A stretch of 64,000 nt of DNA from Clostridia bacterium (lineage in GTDB: Bacteria > Bacillota > Peptococcia > DRI-13 > UBA5745), in assembly GCA_018434325.1 (NCBI GenBank), contig JAHDPO010000044.1, positions 56,791 to 120,790 of the forward strand, read 5' to 3'. Below the pieces are notes generated by a model. That model was given only the letters and a program-made list of their open reading frames with translations. It made no database searches and was not told the DNA's origin. The position numbers and the translations under genes are program-made. Positions 9,786-18,457 of this stretch are shown here, one piece after another. Numbering within the stretch: the stretch's first letter is position 1; each line of letters opens with the position of its first letter.

Positions 9786-11120
9786 TCAGCTCTCGGCAAC
9801 CACGGTGATCCTGCTGCGGATCATCCCCATCCAACAGGAATAGACAATAGTCCCCTCCTCCTCAGGGGTAAAAACAATCTCATTGTATCCCGGCGCTAAA
9901 GTCTTGGTAATGTTGTATTGAGGAATAACCAGGGTTCTGTTGCAGCCGTTTAATGCCCCTTCGCCGGCCTGAATGATCCACTTTACCGGCACCCCTTTTT
10001 GCACGGTAATCGGCGGATAGCTGCCGGGCCGCAATGCAGTGGTGACCTCTTGCCTGTCGCCTGTAAGCTGAGCCACATTGCCTGTGGCCGCCGACGCTGC
10101 CGGAGCCGTCAGGCTCAGGCCGGAAAGGGCGGCACCCCTGCTCAGCATCACCGCCCCCAGCAGGATTACCAGGACCCCGCCGGCCTTCATCATTTTATGG
10201 GTAAACTTACCGCTCAAAAAGGCGCTGACGGCGCCCAGGCCAAACATCAAAGGCACGGTTCCCAAACTGAAAACAAACATGGCAGCGGCGCCGGCGGCCA
10301 CACTGCCCGTGCCCAGGGCGTAAATCTGCATAGCCTGCAAGGGGCCGCAGGGCATCAGGCCATTGAGCATGCCCACATAAAAGGGCCTATACTTGCCGGC
10401 ACTGCCGGCTTCTTGAGAGACACTCCTGCTGAAAAACCCGGGCAGCCGGGGATTAAGCCGGCGAAGCCTGGGAAATAGGTTCAGCATATTCAACCCCATA
10501 ACCACCATAAAAAATCCTGATAAAATGGCCACAGCCCCCTTGGCCGCCCCGGAAAAGCTCAAAACCGAGCCCAGACCGCCGACAACGCCGCCAACGAGAG
10601 TATAGGAAAGCACCCGGCCTGCGTTATAAAAAAGACTGGGCAGCAGGTTCTGCCCCCCGTCCCTTGCTTTTGCGGGGGAAGAGTAAGCCAGGCATTGGGA
10701 AAGATTAATGCCGCCGCACATGGCAATACAGTGAAATGAGGTAATCAGCCCCACGGCAAACAAGATACCGTAGCCCATATTTTGCGATAGGGCAGGTATG
10801 TAGTTAACGCCTACGGTGCTTTTGATTATCAGATAACCGGCCAATAGGATCAGGCCGATACCGATCAGCTGGCGGGAAGAAAATTTATCCTCAGCCTCTT
10901 CATCCTTCACCACATAATCCAGCTTCTCTATTTTGCCAATAATATTGCGGATAGAGATTACAGCAGGATCATAAGCTATCTCTACCGAGGCCCGGGAAAA
11001 GCTGGCTTTTACGCTTTTCACTCCCGGCCGGCCCCGCAGTCCGGCTTCAATTCTCCTCTCGCAGCCGGAACAGGTCATGCCCTCGATTTTTAAAACCTTG
11101 CGAATCAAATTTTGCTTCAT
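9786..11120 (-). CDS. HMA / SafE-type membrane / cupredoxin-like fusion protein (metal handling)
   Basis: A 444-residue three-part protein. Residues about 8-75 are a heavy-metal-associated domain with the metal site MTCSGC. Residues about 85-335 are a multi-helix membrane domain of the TauE/SafE (UreH/CcdA-like) group, with motifs FHCIAMCGGI and GMLNGLMPCGPLQAMQ. Residues about 355-444 are a cupredoxin-like beta domain whose likely ligands lie in LNGCNRTLVIP and YSCWMGM. The combination suggests copper (or another soft metal) delivery across the membrane. It starts 28 nt after the DUF2318 gene, with AGGAG before the ATG, so the two form one unit. The substrate is inferred. Confidence 0.82.
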   Translation of the reverse strand: MKQNLIRKVLKIEGMTCSGCERRIEAGLRGRPGVKSVKASFSRASVEIAYDPAVISIRNIIGKIEKLDYVVKDEEAEDKFSSRQLIGIGLILLAGYLIIKSTVGVNYIPALSQNMGYGILFAVGLITSFHCIAMCGGINLSQCLAYSSPAKARDGGQNLLPSLFYNAGRVLSYTLVGGVVGGLGSVLSFSGAAKGAVAILSGFFMVVMGLNMLNLFPRLRRLNPRLPGFFSRSVSQEAGSAGKYRPFYVGMLNGLMPCGPLQAMQIYALGTGSVAAGAAAMFVFSLGTVPLMFGLGAVSAFLSGKFTHKMMKAGGVLVILLGAVMLSRGAALSGLSLTAPAASAATGNVAQLTGDRQEVTTALRPGSYPPITVQKGVPVKWIIQAGEGALNGCNRTLVIPQYNITKTLAPGYNEIVFTPEEEGTIVYSCWMGMIRSRITVVAES

Positions 11121-11148
11121 CGGCTGCTCCTATGCTGATTCCTGCTGC

Positions 11149-11685
11149 TTAACCGCCAAACAAACCTTTGTTGGCCAGCAGAAAGCCTTCCGAAATGGTA
11201 ATGGTTTCCCCCTCAACCTGCTTATCCTCTGCCGAGATTGGCACAGGATTGCAGCCGTTCCTTTCTTTTTCGATCTGGCTTATTTTGAAACGGTTGCCGC
11301 AATTTTGACAAACCAGTTCATCCCCTGCCTGCGTGTAATAGCCCTGGCCGGAATCATAACAGATCTGACAGGTATTAAAAGCCGTTCTTACGGTTCCGTC
11401 AGGAGCCCTCACCGCCAACAGCTCCATATAAGTTCCTTCAGCATTGTAGGGAATAAAACTGGCCGTGCCCGTAATCTCAGCGCCGGCGATCTGTACGTTG
11501 CCTCCCTGCTGGGCTTCTTTGGCCGCAGCAGCATCAGCCGGCAGGTTGCCCGCCGGATTGCCTTTAACCATAAAGAACACGGCCATTAAAAGGGCTGCTC
11601 CGCCAACCGCCATCAGCATATTGCCGCTTTTCCCCTTTGCCGGGACGGCGGTATTATTGCGCTGTTGCTTCTTCGTCTTTGTCAT
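11149..11685 (-). CDS. DUF2318 membrane-anchored Cys-rich protein
   Basis: A 178-residue protein: basic N terminus, one membrane helix (about residues 23-42), then an extracytoplasmic domain with NTCQICYDSGQGYY and ELVCQNCGNRF. These paired CxxC motifs and the following GCNPVPI are hallmarks of DUF2318, often found beside iron or copper transport genes. ATG at 11685 is preferred because AAGGAG sits 7-9 nt upstream; an in-frame ATG at 11709 lacks a site. First gene of the unit; a palindrome at 11761-11781 lies in its upstream region. Confidence 0.82.
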   Translation of the reverse strand: MTKTKKQQRNNTAVPAKGKSGNMLMAVGGAALLMAVFFMVKGNPAGNLPADAAAAKEAQQGGNVQIAGAEITGTASFIPYNAEGTYMELLAVRAPDGTVRTAFNTCQICYDSGQGYYTQAGDELVCQNCGNRFKISQIEKERNGCNPVPISAEDKQVEGETITISEGFLLANKGLFGG

Positions 11686-11760
11686 ATTTGCGCTCCTTTT
11701 TCTCAGCATTTTAATCGCAAAAATCCTATTTCAAGCTTCGCTGTTAAATCTCATACTTAT

Positions 11761-11781
11761 TTAGTATGGATTAAATACTAA
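11761..11781. promoter_or_regulatory. Palindrome upstream of the DUF2318/HMA operon
   Basis: Perfect inverted repeat TTAGTAT-N7-ATACTAA, 76 nt before the DUF2318 start, in the divergent region shared with cysK. A repressor operator is plausible; the binding protein is unknown. Confidence 0.5.
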
Positions 11782-11834
11782 TGTATTAACAAGCCTTTGT
11801 CAATGGCAATAAAACCTATAGATTTAATATGCTA

Positions 11835-11863
11835 TTGACAAAAATAGGCTTCCACTATATGAT
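11835..11863 (+). promoter_or_regulatory. Sigma-A promoter of cysK
   Basis: TTGACA (11835-11840), 17-nt spacer, TATGAT (11858-11863). About 70 nt upstream of the cysK start. Confidence 0.75.
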
Positions 11864-11874
11864 GACCATCATAT
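11857..11874. promoter_or_regulatory. Operator overlapping the cysK -10 box
   Basis: Perfect palindrome ATATGATG-AC-CATCATAT covering the -10 hexamer. Its position means a bound protein would block RNA polymerase. The Rrf2 regulator encoded directly after cysK is the obvious candidate (inference). Confidence 0.6.
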
Positions 11875-11933
11875 AAAACATATAAAATTTATTTTATTGC
11901 ACCGAACTGTTTAAGATAATGGAGGGTTTTATT

Positions 11934-12866
11934 ATGTCTAAGATTTACAAAAGCTTAACGGATCTGATCGGCAAAACTCCTCTGCTGGAGCTTGCCAATT
12001 ATGAGAAAATCCAGGGCTTGGAGGCGACTATCCTTGCAAAGCTGGAGTACTTCAATCCTGCCGGCAGCGTCAAGGACAGAATCGCTAAAGCAATGGTGGA
12101 TGACGCCGAGGCCAAGGGCCTTTTACAGCCGGGCTCCGTTATCATTGAGCCTACCAGCGGCAATACGGGTATCGGCCTGGCCTCTGTTGCAGCGGCCCGG
12201 GGCTACCGCATTATTTTGACCATGCCCGAAACCATGAGTATCGAGCGCAGAACTCTTTTGAAGGCTTACGGCGCCGAGCTGGTGCTGACCGAAGGCGCCC
12301 TGGGCATGAAAGGCGCCATCGCCAAGGCTGAGGAGCTGGCTAAAGAAATATCCCATTCCTTTATTCCCGGCCAGTTTGTCAATCCGGCCAATCCTGCCGT
12401 TCACCAGGCTACAACCGGCCCGGAAATCTGGGAGGATACGGCGGGAACTGTCGACATTTTTGTAGCCGGCGTCGGTACCGGGGGTACCATTACGGGAGTA
12501 GGCACATTTTTAAAATCGAAAAATCCTACTATAAAAATCGTCGCCGTCGAGCCGGCGGATTCGCCGATGCTTTCAAAAGGCAAGGCCGGCCCCCATAAAA
12601 TCCAAGGCATCGGAGCAGGTTTTGTGCCCGAGGTTTTGAATACCGGGATTTATGATGAAATTATACCCGTAGAAAATGAGGCTGCCTTTGCAGTAGTCCG
12701 GGAACTGGCCAAAAGGGAAGGCCTCCTTGTGGGCATCTCCGCCGGCGCCGCCCTCTGGGCCGCCACTCAACTGGCCAAGCAGCCGGAAAATGCCGGAAAA
12801 ACCATCGTCGTTTTGCTGCCGGATACCGGCGAGCGTTACCTTTCCACTCCTCTTTTCTCTGAATAA
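11934..12866 (+). CDS. cysK: Cysteine synthase (O-acetylserine sulfhydrylase)
   Basis: A 310-residue PLP enzyme making L-cysteine from O-acetylserine and sulfide. The PLP lysine is in [12 protein letters not shown] (about residue 45), the substrate loop is [10 protein letters not shown], and the phosphate-binding glycine loop is [11 protein letters not shown]. Length is normal. ATG at 11934 is used because GGAGGG lies at good spacing; an upstream ATG at 11919 would place that box inside the gene. It has its own promoter and operator, and the Rrf2 gene follows after 14 nt. Confidence 0.95.
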   Translation: MSKIYKSLTDLIGKTPLLELANYEKIQGLEATILAKLEYFNPAGSVKDRIAKAMVDDAEAKGLLQPGSVIIEPTSGNTGIGLASVAAARGYRIILTMPETMSIERRTLLKAYGAELVLTEGALGMKGAIAKAEELAKEISHSFIPGQFVNPANPAVHQATTGPEIWEDTAGTVDIFVAGVGTGGTITGVGTFLKSKNPTIKIVAVEPADSPMLSKGKAGPHKIQGIGAGFVPEVLNTGIYDEIIPVENEAAFAVVRELAKREGLLVGISAGAALWAATQLAKQPENAGKTIVVLLPDTGERYLSTPLFSE

Positions 12867-12880
12867 GGCCTGGTGACGCC

Positions 12881-13297
12881 ATGAAAATATCGACAAAGGG
12901 CCGCTATGCCTTGCGTTTAATGCTGGATCTGGCATTAAACGATGAGACAGGCTACATTCCCATAAGAAGTATTTCTCAAAGGCAAGAAATATCTTATAAA
13001 TACCTGGAGCAGATTATTACCCTCCTCAGCAGGGCGGGGTTCGTAAAAAGCAGCCGGGGAGTTCGTGGCGGCTACAAGCTGGCAAAAAATCCGGAAGAGT
13101 ATACGGTAGGTATGATCTTACGGCTGATTGAAGGCAATCTTGTTCCCGTTGCCTGCCTGGAAAACCAGCCCAACCAATGCCCGAGATGCCATCATTGCGT
13201 CACCCTTGACGTTTGGCAGCAGCTTGAAGAAGCCATCAGCGGCGTTATCGACCATATAACTCTGGCGGATTTAGTAAAAAAGCATCGGGAAAAATAA
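12881..13297 (+). CDS. Rrf2-family regulator, probable CymR/IscR-like cysteine regulator
   Basis: A 138-residue winged-helix regulator opening MKISTKGRYALRLMLDLAL, with the SSRGVRGGYKLAKNPEEYTV wing typical of Rrf2. It carries four cysteines in CLENQPNQCPRCHHC (about residues 87-101), spaced unlike the classical IscR triad but able to hold an Fe-S cluster or metal. In Bacillus, CymR (same family) represses sulfur genes together with CysK. Adjacency to cysK and the palindrome over the cysK -10 box support a similar role. Co-transcribed with cysK. Confidence 0.85.
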   Translation: MKISTKGRYALRLMLDLALNDETGYIPIRSISQRQEISYKYLEQIITLLSRAGFVKSSRGVRGGYKLAKNPEEYTVGMILRLIEGNLVPVACLENQPNQCPRCHHCVTLDVWQQLEEAISGVIDHITLADLVKKHREK

Positions 13298-13321
13298 TAA
13301 TGTGGTATAATAAGAGGAGTA

Positions 13322-14374
13322 ATGCAAGTGGACCTGCAGCATGAGATTTATCAAGAGGCACTGGCGGAGCTGAGAAGCGGGAGCCGGGCCGTGGTTTTGA
13401 CAACACTTAATAGCCGGTGCCCCGATGCACCGGCTAAGTTTCTTTTCAAGGAAGCTGACCTTGCCTCTAAAGCAGAGCCCGCAAGCCTCCGGGAAAAACT
13501 GGTCTGGACCGCCTGGCAAAAGGGCAGCCTCCAATACAGTGAAGATAAGGCGGGCAATCTGCTTATTGCCGAGCCCTACGTTCCTGAATCCCGTCTGATT
13601 ATTTTAGGCGGCGGCCATATTGCCCTGCCCCTGGCTGAATTCGCCGCCAAATGCGGCTTCGCCGTCACCGTCACCGACGACCGGCCCTCTTTTGCCAATG
13701 AGCAGCGCTTTCCCCTGGCCCGCAGCGTATTCTGCGAGAGCTTTGAACGTTGTTTCTCCCTTTTAAATATTGATAAATCTGCCTTTGTGGTCATCGTCAC
13801 CCGAGGCCACCGGCATGATATGGATTGCCTGCGGCAGGTGCTGAAGTTGGATACGGCCTACACGGGCATGATCGGCTCCAGGAGGCGGGTTCAGGCCATC
13901 ATGAGGCAGCTGGCCGACGAGGGCTATCCCGCCGAAAAGCTGGCGGCCGTTTGCTCCCCCATCGGTCTGGATATCGGAGCGGTGACGCCGGAGGAAATTG
14001 CCGTCTCCATCCTTTCCGAGGTAATCCGCTATAAGCGGAAATCCCCCTATGCCAATTGGACTCAATTGGATAAAGAAGTCCTTGCCGAAATGGAAAAGGA
14101 AAAAGCTGAGCCCCGGGCCTTGGTGACCATTATTGAGACGAAGGGCTCCGTCCCCAGAGAGGCCGGCGCCAAAATGATTCTCTGGCCCTACGGCAAAACC
14201 CTGGGCAGCATCGGCGGCGGCTGCAGCGAAAGCGACGTCATTAAGCAGGCTTACGACGTTATCCGCCATGGCGGCTACAAAATCATCGACGTCGATATGA
14301 CGGGTGAAGTAGCGGAAAATGAAGGCATGGTCTGCGGCGGCACAATGAAGGTTATCGTTGAACAATTACTGTAA
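13322..14374 (+). CDS. XdhC/CoxI family protein
   Basis: A 350-residue protein. Residues about 95-225 are the Rossmann-type XdhC_C domain (LIILGGGHIALPLAEFAA; VVIVTRGHRHDMDCL; GMIGSRRR). Residues about 255-350 are the XdhC_CoxI domain (VTIIETKGSVPREAGAKM, GSIGGGCSESDV, GMVCGGTMKVIVEQL), so the two domains are in the order common in clostridia. XdhC proteins bind molybdenum cofactor and help insert it, after sulfuration, into xanthine dehydrogenase-type enzymes. No molybdoenzyme lies nearby; instead it sits between the cysteine genes. GAGGAG precedes the ATG. Confidence 0.88.
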   Translation: MQVDLQHEIYQEALAELRSGSRAVVLTTLNSRCPDAPAKFLFKEADLASKAEPASLREKLVWTAWQKGSLQYSEDKAGNLLIAEPYVPESRLIILGGGHIALPLAEFAAKCGFAVTVTDDRPSFANEQRFPLARSVFCESFERCFSLLNIDKSAFVVIVTRGHRHDMDCLRQVLKLDTAYTGMIGSRRRVQAIMRQLADEGYPAEKLAAVCSPIGLDIGAVTPEEIAVSILSEVIRYKRKSPYANWTQLDKEVLAEMEKEKAEPRALVTIIETKGSVPREAGAKMILWPYGKTLGSIGGGCSESDVIKQAYDVIRHGGYKIIDVDMTGEVAENEGMVCGGTMKVIVEQLL

Positions 14375-14439
14375 ACTTTTGCGCTTAGGCTACATAGTCT
14401 ATGGATATTGCATGCTGTTTGATTTTTAGGAGGTGTTTT

Positions 14440-15348
14440 ATGGACAACGCAGAGTACCGCCATTTTAATGAATTAGTTGCCGGAATTATTAATGAATTGG
14501 CTGAGAACGCCGATGAGCATATGATTCATCCCAACCACTTGCCCGACAGAAATGTGGTCATCGAAATTATTGATACGCTGAGGGAAATACTGTTTCCGGG
14601 ATTTTACCGAAAGCTCAGCACGGCTAAGGCCAGCCTGGGCTATTATATAGGCCTGCTGCTTTTTGAGGTGCAGGATAAACTTCAGCAGCAAATCTGCCTG
14701 GCCCTGCTCCATGAGCATGCCCAAGGCAAGGGCTGCACGCCGGAAATTGAGGAACGGGCCCGGCAAATCACCCGGGCTTTCATCGGCAAGCTGCCTTCTT
14801 TGCGAAAAACCCTGTATATGGATGTGGACGCCGCTTTGGACGGCGATCCGGCAGCCCGCAGCAAACAGGAAATTATCTTTGCTTACCCCGGCATCTATGC
14901 CATAACCGTATACCGCATAGCCCATGAGTTCTATCTGCTGGGCGTCCCCTTGATCCCACGAATCATGACCGAATATGCCCACGGCCTAACCGGCATCGAC
15001 ATTCATCCCGGCGCCGCAATCGGCCACCATTTCTTTATTGATCACGGCACCGGCATCGTTGTCGGCGAGACGACGGAAATCGGCAATCATGTCAAGATCT
15101 ATCAGGGCGTAACCTTAGGAGCCCTGTCCACCAGAGGCGGCCAGAGCTTGCAAGGCAAAAAACGCCATCCCACCATCGAGGATGAAGTGACCATATATTC
15201 TTCAACCTCTATCTTAGGCGGGGAGACCATTATCGGCAAAGGCGCCGTCATCGGCAGCAATGCCTTTTTAACGAAATCCGTACCGCCGGGCACCAGGGTC
15301 AGCATAAAAACCCCGGAGCTGGACTTCAAAGAGCTGAAAACTCCTTAA
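14440..15348 (+). CDS. cysE: Serine O-acetyltransferase (EpsC-type)
   Basis: A 302-residue enzyme making O-acetylserine, the co-substrate of CysK. The C-terminal half shows the left-handed beta-helix hexapeptide repeats (IDIHPGAAIGHHFFIDHGTG; VVGETTEIGNHVKIYQGVTLG; HPTIEDEVTIYSSTSILGG). The helical N-terminal region is long, as in the EpsC subgroup. ATG at 14440 is chosen for the AGGAGGT before it. The final codons and stop are covered by a 16-bp direct duplication (15332-15364). Its position after cysK-rrf2-xdhC points to one cysteine locus. Confidence 0.93.
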   Translation: MDNAEYRHFNELVAGIINELAENADEHMIHPNHLPDRNVVIEIIDTLREILFPGFYRKLSTAKASLGYYIGLLLFEVQDKLQQQICLALLHEHAQGKGCTPEIEERARQITRAFIGKLPSLRKTLYMDVDAALDGDPAARSKQEIIFAYPGIYAITVYRIAHEFYLLGVPLIPRIMTEYAHGLTGIDIHPGAAIGHHFFIDHGTGIVVGETTEIGNHVKIYQGVTLGALSTRGGQSLQGKKRHPTIEDEVTIYSSTSILGGETIIGKGAVIGSNAFLTKSVPPGTRVSIKTPELDFKELKTP

Positions 15349-15364
15349 AGCTGAAAACTCCTTA
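15332..15364. repeat. Direct duplication over the cysE stop codon
   Basis: AGCTGAAAACTCCTTA occurs at 15332-15347 and again at 15349-15364. The first copy ends cysE; the second reaches the stop codon of the convergent DUF6132 gene. Confidence 0.85.
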
Positions 15365-15526
15365 GAATTGGAAGGACAAAAGCACTCCCAGCACACCGCC
15401 ATAGATAATGGACGTATAGGGGTTTGATGTTATCGGGCAGCTGCCGCCGCTGCAGCCAATCAGCCGGTAAAAAACAAAATAGCCCAGGACAGCGCCCACC
15501 GCAGCGCCAATTATATATTTTATCAT
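15362..15526 (-). CDS. DUF6132-type small membrane protein
   Basis: A 54-residue protein with GGAGGG well placed before its ATG. A first helix (IIGAAVGAVLGYFVFYR) is followed by GCSGGSCPITSNPY and a second short helix (IIYGGVLGVLL). The CxxxxC-PITSNPY motif is characteristic of DUF6132, small membrane proteins of unknown function often seen near thiol or sulfur genes; here the neighbour is the cysteine locus. It converges on cysE with a 13-nt gap. Confidence 0.7.
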   Translation of the reverse strand: MIKYIIGAAVGAVLGYFVFYRLIGCSGGSCPITSNPYTSIIYGGVLGVLLSFQF

Positions 15527-15616
15527 ACCAACCCTCCGTTCTTTTCCGTATTCCGGTATCTCTGCTTGTTATTTTACTGCCTTTCTTCCCTGATTACCGT
15601 GACCATATCACCATAA

Positions 15617-15666
15617 GAAAAAGGCTAAGCTGCCCTGCTCACCGCCGGGACTGCTTAGCCTTTTTT
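15617..15666 (-). terminator. Terminator of the glyA-dCMP deaminase-MazG unit (bidirectional form)
   Basis: Stem AAAAAGGCTAAGC / GCTTAGCCTTTTTT with a 22-nt loop. U-runs exist on both strands. It lies beyond the minus-strand MazG-like gene. Confidence 0.8.
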
Positions 15667-15717
15667 GTTATTATTGCCGTTATTATTGCCGCCCTTGCTG
15701 CAATACTTGGTGTTTGC

Positions 15718-16071
15718 TTATTCTTCCGTATCGGCCATCAGCCGGGCCGGCTGATTGAGCACACCGGTCATATAGCCCTTTTGGTGCATTTTAGCCACGT
15801 GAGCTCTTAAGGTCTGCTCGATATCCACCTCGTACTCTTTTTCCAGAACATACATCATGGTCACTGCGGTCTGGGCCACATCCACCAGCTCTTCCACGAT
15901 CAGCTGCACCACCCGCTGCTGTTCCAGCCGGCTGGGCTCGCCGCTCATGCCCCTGTATTTGCCGATGACCTGGGCCAGCTCACCGGTTTCCTCCATCAGC
16001 TTCAAGGCTGTGGATTCAAGGGTAGGATTCAGCCCGTCCAGACAGGGTAAAGAAATAGTCTTTCCTTTCAT
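15718..16071 (-). CDS. MazG-like nucleotide pyrophosphohydrolase
   Basis: A 117-residue all-alpha NTP pyrophosphatase of the MazG-like group. Metal-binding acidic residues are in KLMEETGELAQVIG and IVEELVDVAQTAVTMMY. Such enzymes remove damaged or excess nucleotides. ATG at 16071, 1 nt after the stop of the dCMP deaminase, has AAGGTG at good spacing; a GTG at 16080 is also in frame. Pairing with dCMP deaminase suggests pyrimidine pool housekeeping. Confidence 0.8.
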   Translation of the reverse strand: MKGKTISLPCLDGLNPTLESTALKLMEETGELAQVIGKYRGMSGEPSRLEQQRVVQLIVEELVDVAQTAVTMMYVLEKEYEVDIEQTLRAHVAKMHQKGYMTGVLNQPARLMADTEE

Positions 16072-16072
16072 C

Positions 16073-16549
16073 TCAAACACCTTTTTCCGGAATACTCGGG
16101 GCTTTTTTATACTTATGGCAGAAAACGCCGGCTTCTTTTAATAAAAGGCGAGACATCTCATCGGGATAATCCCCTTCAAAGATGATCTCCTCGATGCCGG
16201 CATTGATCAGCATTTTGGTGCAGATACTGCAAGGCTGGGTCGTAATATAGGCCGTGGCTCCCTGAAGGATAATACCGTGGCGGGCGCCCTGAATGATGGC
16301 GTTTTGCTCGGCGTGAACCCCCCGGCACATTTCATGGCGCTGGCCGGAAGGAATTCCTTCTTTTTCCCGGCGGCAGCCGGTCTCCGAACAATGGCTTACG
16401 CCGCTGGGAGCTCCGTTATATCCCGTGGACAAAATCCGGCGGTCTTTGACAACCACACAGCCCACCTGCCTGCGCAGGCAAGTGGACCGGCTGGCTACCA
16501 TGCCGGCAATTTCCATGAAATAATCATCCCAACCGGGCCGCGTATCCAT
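16073..16549 (-). CDS. comEB: dCMP deaminase / ComEB-type zinc deaminase
   Basis: A 158-residue zinc deaminase. The catalytic motif HAEQNAI (His and Glu) and the zinc cysteines in [17 protein letters not shown] are present, with a further Cys/His region ([17 protein letters not shown]) typical of dCMP deaminases. It converts dCMP to dUMP, feeding thymidylate synthesis. ATG at 16549 overlaps the glyA stop (TAATG) with GGAGGTTATA before it. Second gene after glyA, as in many clostridia. Confidence 0.9.
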   Translation of the reverse strand: MDTRPGWDDYFMEIAGMVASRSTCLRRQVGCVVVKDRRILSTGYNGAPSGVSHCSETGCRREKEGIPSGQRHEMCRGVHAEQNAIIQGARHGIILQGATAYITTQPCSICTKMLINAGIEEIIFEGDYPDEMSRLLLKEAGVFCHKYKKAPSIPEKGV

Positions 16550-17811
16550 TATAACCTCCACTGTTCGGCAAAGATAGGAAAGCCGCCGGTCAAATCGCTG
16601 ACCATGATTCTGGCCTTGCTTAAGACGCCGCTATCTTCGGGGTTGCTGAGAACCAAATCAATGATTTCGGCAATGGTGGCCATATCGGTCTCTCTCATGC
16701 CTCTGGTGGTGGTGGCGGGAGTGCCGATTCTGACGCCGCTGGTAACAAAGGGGCTTTCGGGATCGAAGGGGATGGCATTTTTATTGACGGTAATGCCGGC
16801 TTCATCCAGCAGTTTTTCGGCTACTTTGCCCGTCAGCTTCTTCGGCCGCAAATCCACCAGCATCAAATGGTTGTCGGTGCCGCCGGAGACCAGGCGGAAG
16901 CCTTTAGCCGTCAGCTCTTTGGCCAGTACCTGAGCGTTGTTGATGATCTGCTGCTGATAGACTTTGAACTGAGGCGACAGAGCTTCTTTGAAGGACATGG
17001 CCTTGGCGGCAATCACATGCATGAGGGGACCGCCCTGGATGCCGGGGAAGATGGCCTTATCGATGGCCTTGGCCAACTCCTCCCTGCAGAGAATAAGACC
17101 GCCTCTGGGACCCCGTAATGTCTTATGGGTGGTGGAAGTCACCACATCGGCATAAGGCACGGGATTAGGATGAAGGCCGGCAGCCACTAAACCGGCAATG
17201 TGGGCCATATCCACCATGAAGAGTGAGCCGGCTTCTTTGGCAATAGCCGACATTTTGGCAAAATCGATGGTTCTGGGGTAGGCGCTGGCTCCTGCCACCA
17301 TCAGCTTGGGCCGGGTCTTCAGCATCAGCTCTCTTAAAGCGTCATAATCAATGATTTCGCTGTCCTCAGTCACGCCATAGGGAACAAAATTATAGTACTT
17401 GCCGGAAATATTAACCGGTGAACCATGGGTCAAGTGACCGCCGTGAGCCAAGCTCATTCCCACAATGGTATCGCCGGGCTCCACCAGGGCAAAATAAACA
17501 GCCGTATTGGCCTGGGCGCCGGAATGGGCCTGGACATTGGCATGCTCCGCGCCAAACAAGGCCTTAGCCCGGTCGATGGCCAGATTTTCGACGATATCCA
17601 CGTACTCGCAGCCGCCATAATAGCGTTTGCCGGGATAACCTTCGGCATATTTGTTGGTCAATACCGAACCTTGGGCTGCCATCACCGCGGGACTGACGTA
17701 GTTCTCCGATGCAATCAGCTCAATTTTTTCACTTTGTCTGGTCTTTTCCTGCTCCATTGCCGCCGCCAATTCAGAATCGGCCTTGGTCAGAAGCTCCGCA
17801 ACATAATCCAT
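16549..17811 (-). CDS. glyA: Serine hydroxymethyltransferase
   Basis: A 420-residue PLP enzyme interconverting serine and glycine with tetrahydrofolate. Conserved parts: [31 protein letters not shown], and the PLP-lysine segment [16 protein letters not shown] (about residue 230). ATG at 17811 is chosen for the AAGGGGG upstream and because MDYVAELL fits family starts; an in-frame ATG at 17844 adds an unconserved tail. It follows the UPF0340 gene, matching the Bacillus ywlG-glyA order. Confidence 0.97.
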   Translation of the reverse strand: MDYVAELLTKADSELAAAMEQEKTRQSEKIELIASENYVSPAVMAAQGSVLTNKYAEGYPGKRYYGGCEYVDIVENLAIDRAKALFGAEHANVQAHSGAQANTAVYFALVEPGDTIVGMSLAHGGHLTHGSPVNISGKYYNFVPYGVTEDSEIIDYDALRELMLKTRPKLMVAGASAYPRTIDFAKMSAIAKEAGSLFMVDMAHIAGLVAAGLHPNPVPYADVVTSTTHKTLRGPRGGLILCREELAKAIDKAIFPGIQGGPLMHVIAAKAMSFKEALSPQFKVYQQQIINNAQVLAKELTAKGFRLVSGGTDNHLMLVDLRPKKLTGKVAEKLLDEAGITVNKNAIPFDPESPFVTSGVRIGTPATTTRGMRETDMATIAEIIDLVLSNPEDSGVLSKARIMVSDLTGGFPIFAEQWRL

Positions 17812-17896
17812 GGTATTCTGCCCCCTTGCTAATATATTGATCATTGCTTATTGCCTAATAACGGGAAAGCCGGATATACCCTCCGTCTCCCTTGTC

Positions 17897-18445
17897 TTAT
17901 TTGTACTGAGCCCGCTCGCCGCCGATCAGCTTCGGCCTGGTCCGCACCATGGTTACCCGGGCTTCGCCGATCCAGGGCTCCGCCGGCCGCACCATAACGG
18001 CCACCGGCCGCAGATGCATGCCAATGCAGGTCTCACCGATATCAATACCGGCAGCGGCTTTGTGGCAATCCAGGCTTTCCACTACCACCGGCTCTTTCAT
18101 ATGGCGGTAAGCCCAGGCAGCCCAACTGCCCCCCGCTTTCCTCACCGGCACTACCGTCACCGGCGGCAAGCCAAAGCGCAGAGCAGCTTCTTTTTCCATT
18201 ACCAAGGCCCGGTTTAAATGCTCGCAGCACTGAGCAGCCAGCCAAATCCCCTTTGCTTCCAGCTGAGGCTGAATAGCGGCAAATATGGCTTCGCCCACTT
18301 CTTCCGCAGGATCGCTGCCGATTTTTTTGCCCATGACCTCGCTGGTGCTGCAGCCTACTACTAGGATATCTCCGGCTTCCAGCCCTGCCGCCGCCAATAA
18401 GGCTTCCAGGCAGGCTGCCGTCTGATTTTTGATCTTATCCAGCAT
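17897..18445 (-). CDS. UPF0340/DUF436 family protein (YwlG-like)
   Basis: A 182-residue protein of the TIGR01440 family. Recognisable segments are ILVVGCSTSEVMGKKIGS, AAQCCEHLNRALV and the end segment TMVRTRPKLIGGERAQY. The family has no established activity. It is kept next to rpiB and glyA in Bacillus (ywlG) and here, which argues for a shared operon role. GGAGGG sits before the ATG. Confidence 0.88.
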   Translation of the reverse strand: MLDKIKNQTAACLEALLAAAGLEAGDILVVGCSTSEVMGKKIGSDPAEEVGEAIFAAIQPQLEAKGIWLAAQCCEHLNRALVMEKEAALRFGLPPVTVVPVRKAGGSWAAWAYRHMKEPVVVESLDCHKAAAGIDIGETCIGMHLRPVAVMVRPAEPWIGEARVTMVRTRPKLIGGERAQYK

Positions 18446-18457
18446 CCTGATCCCTCC

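Noticed and set aside
13322..14374. Molybdoenzyme cluster
   Set aside because: Only XdhC is present; no large, medium or small subunit of xanthine dehydrogenase or a related enzyme was seen.
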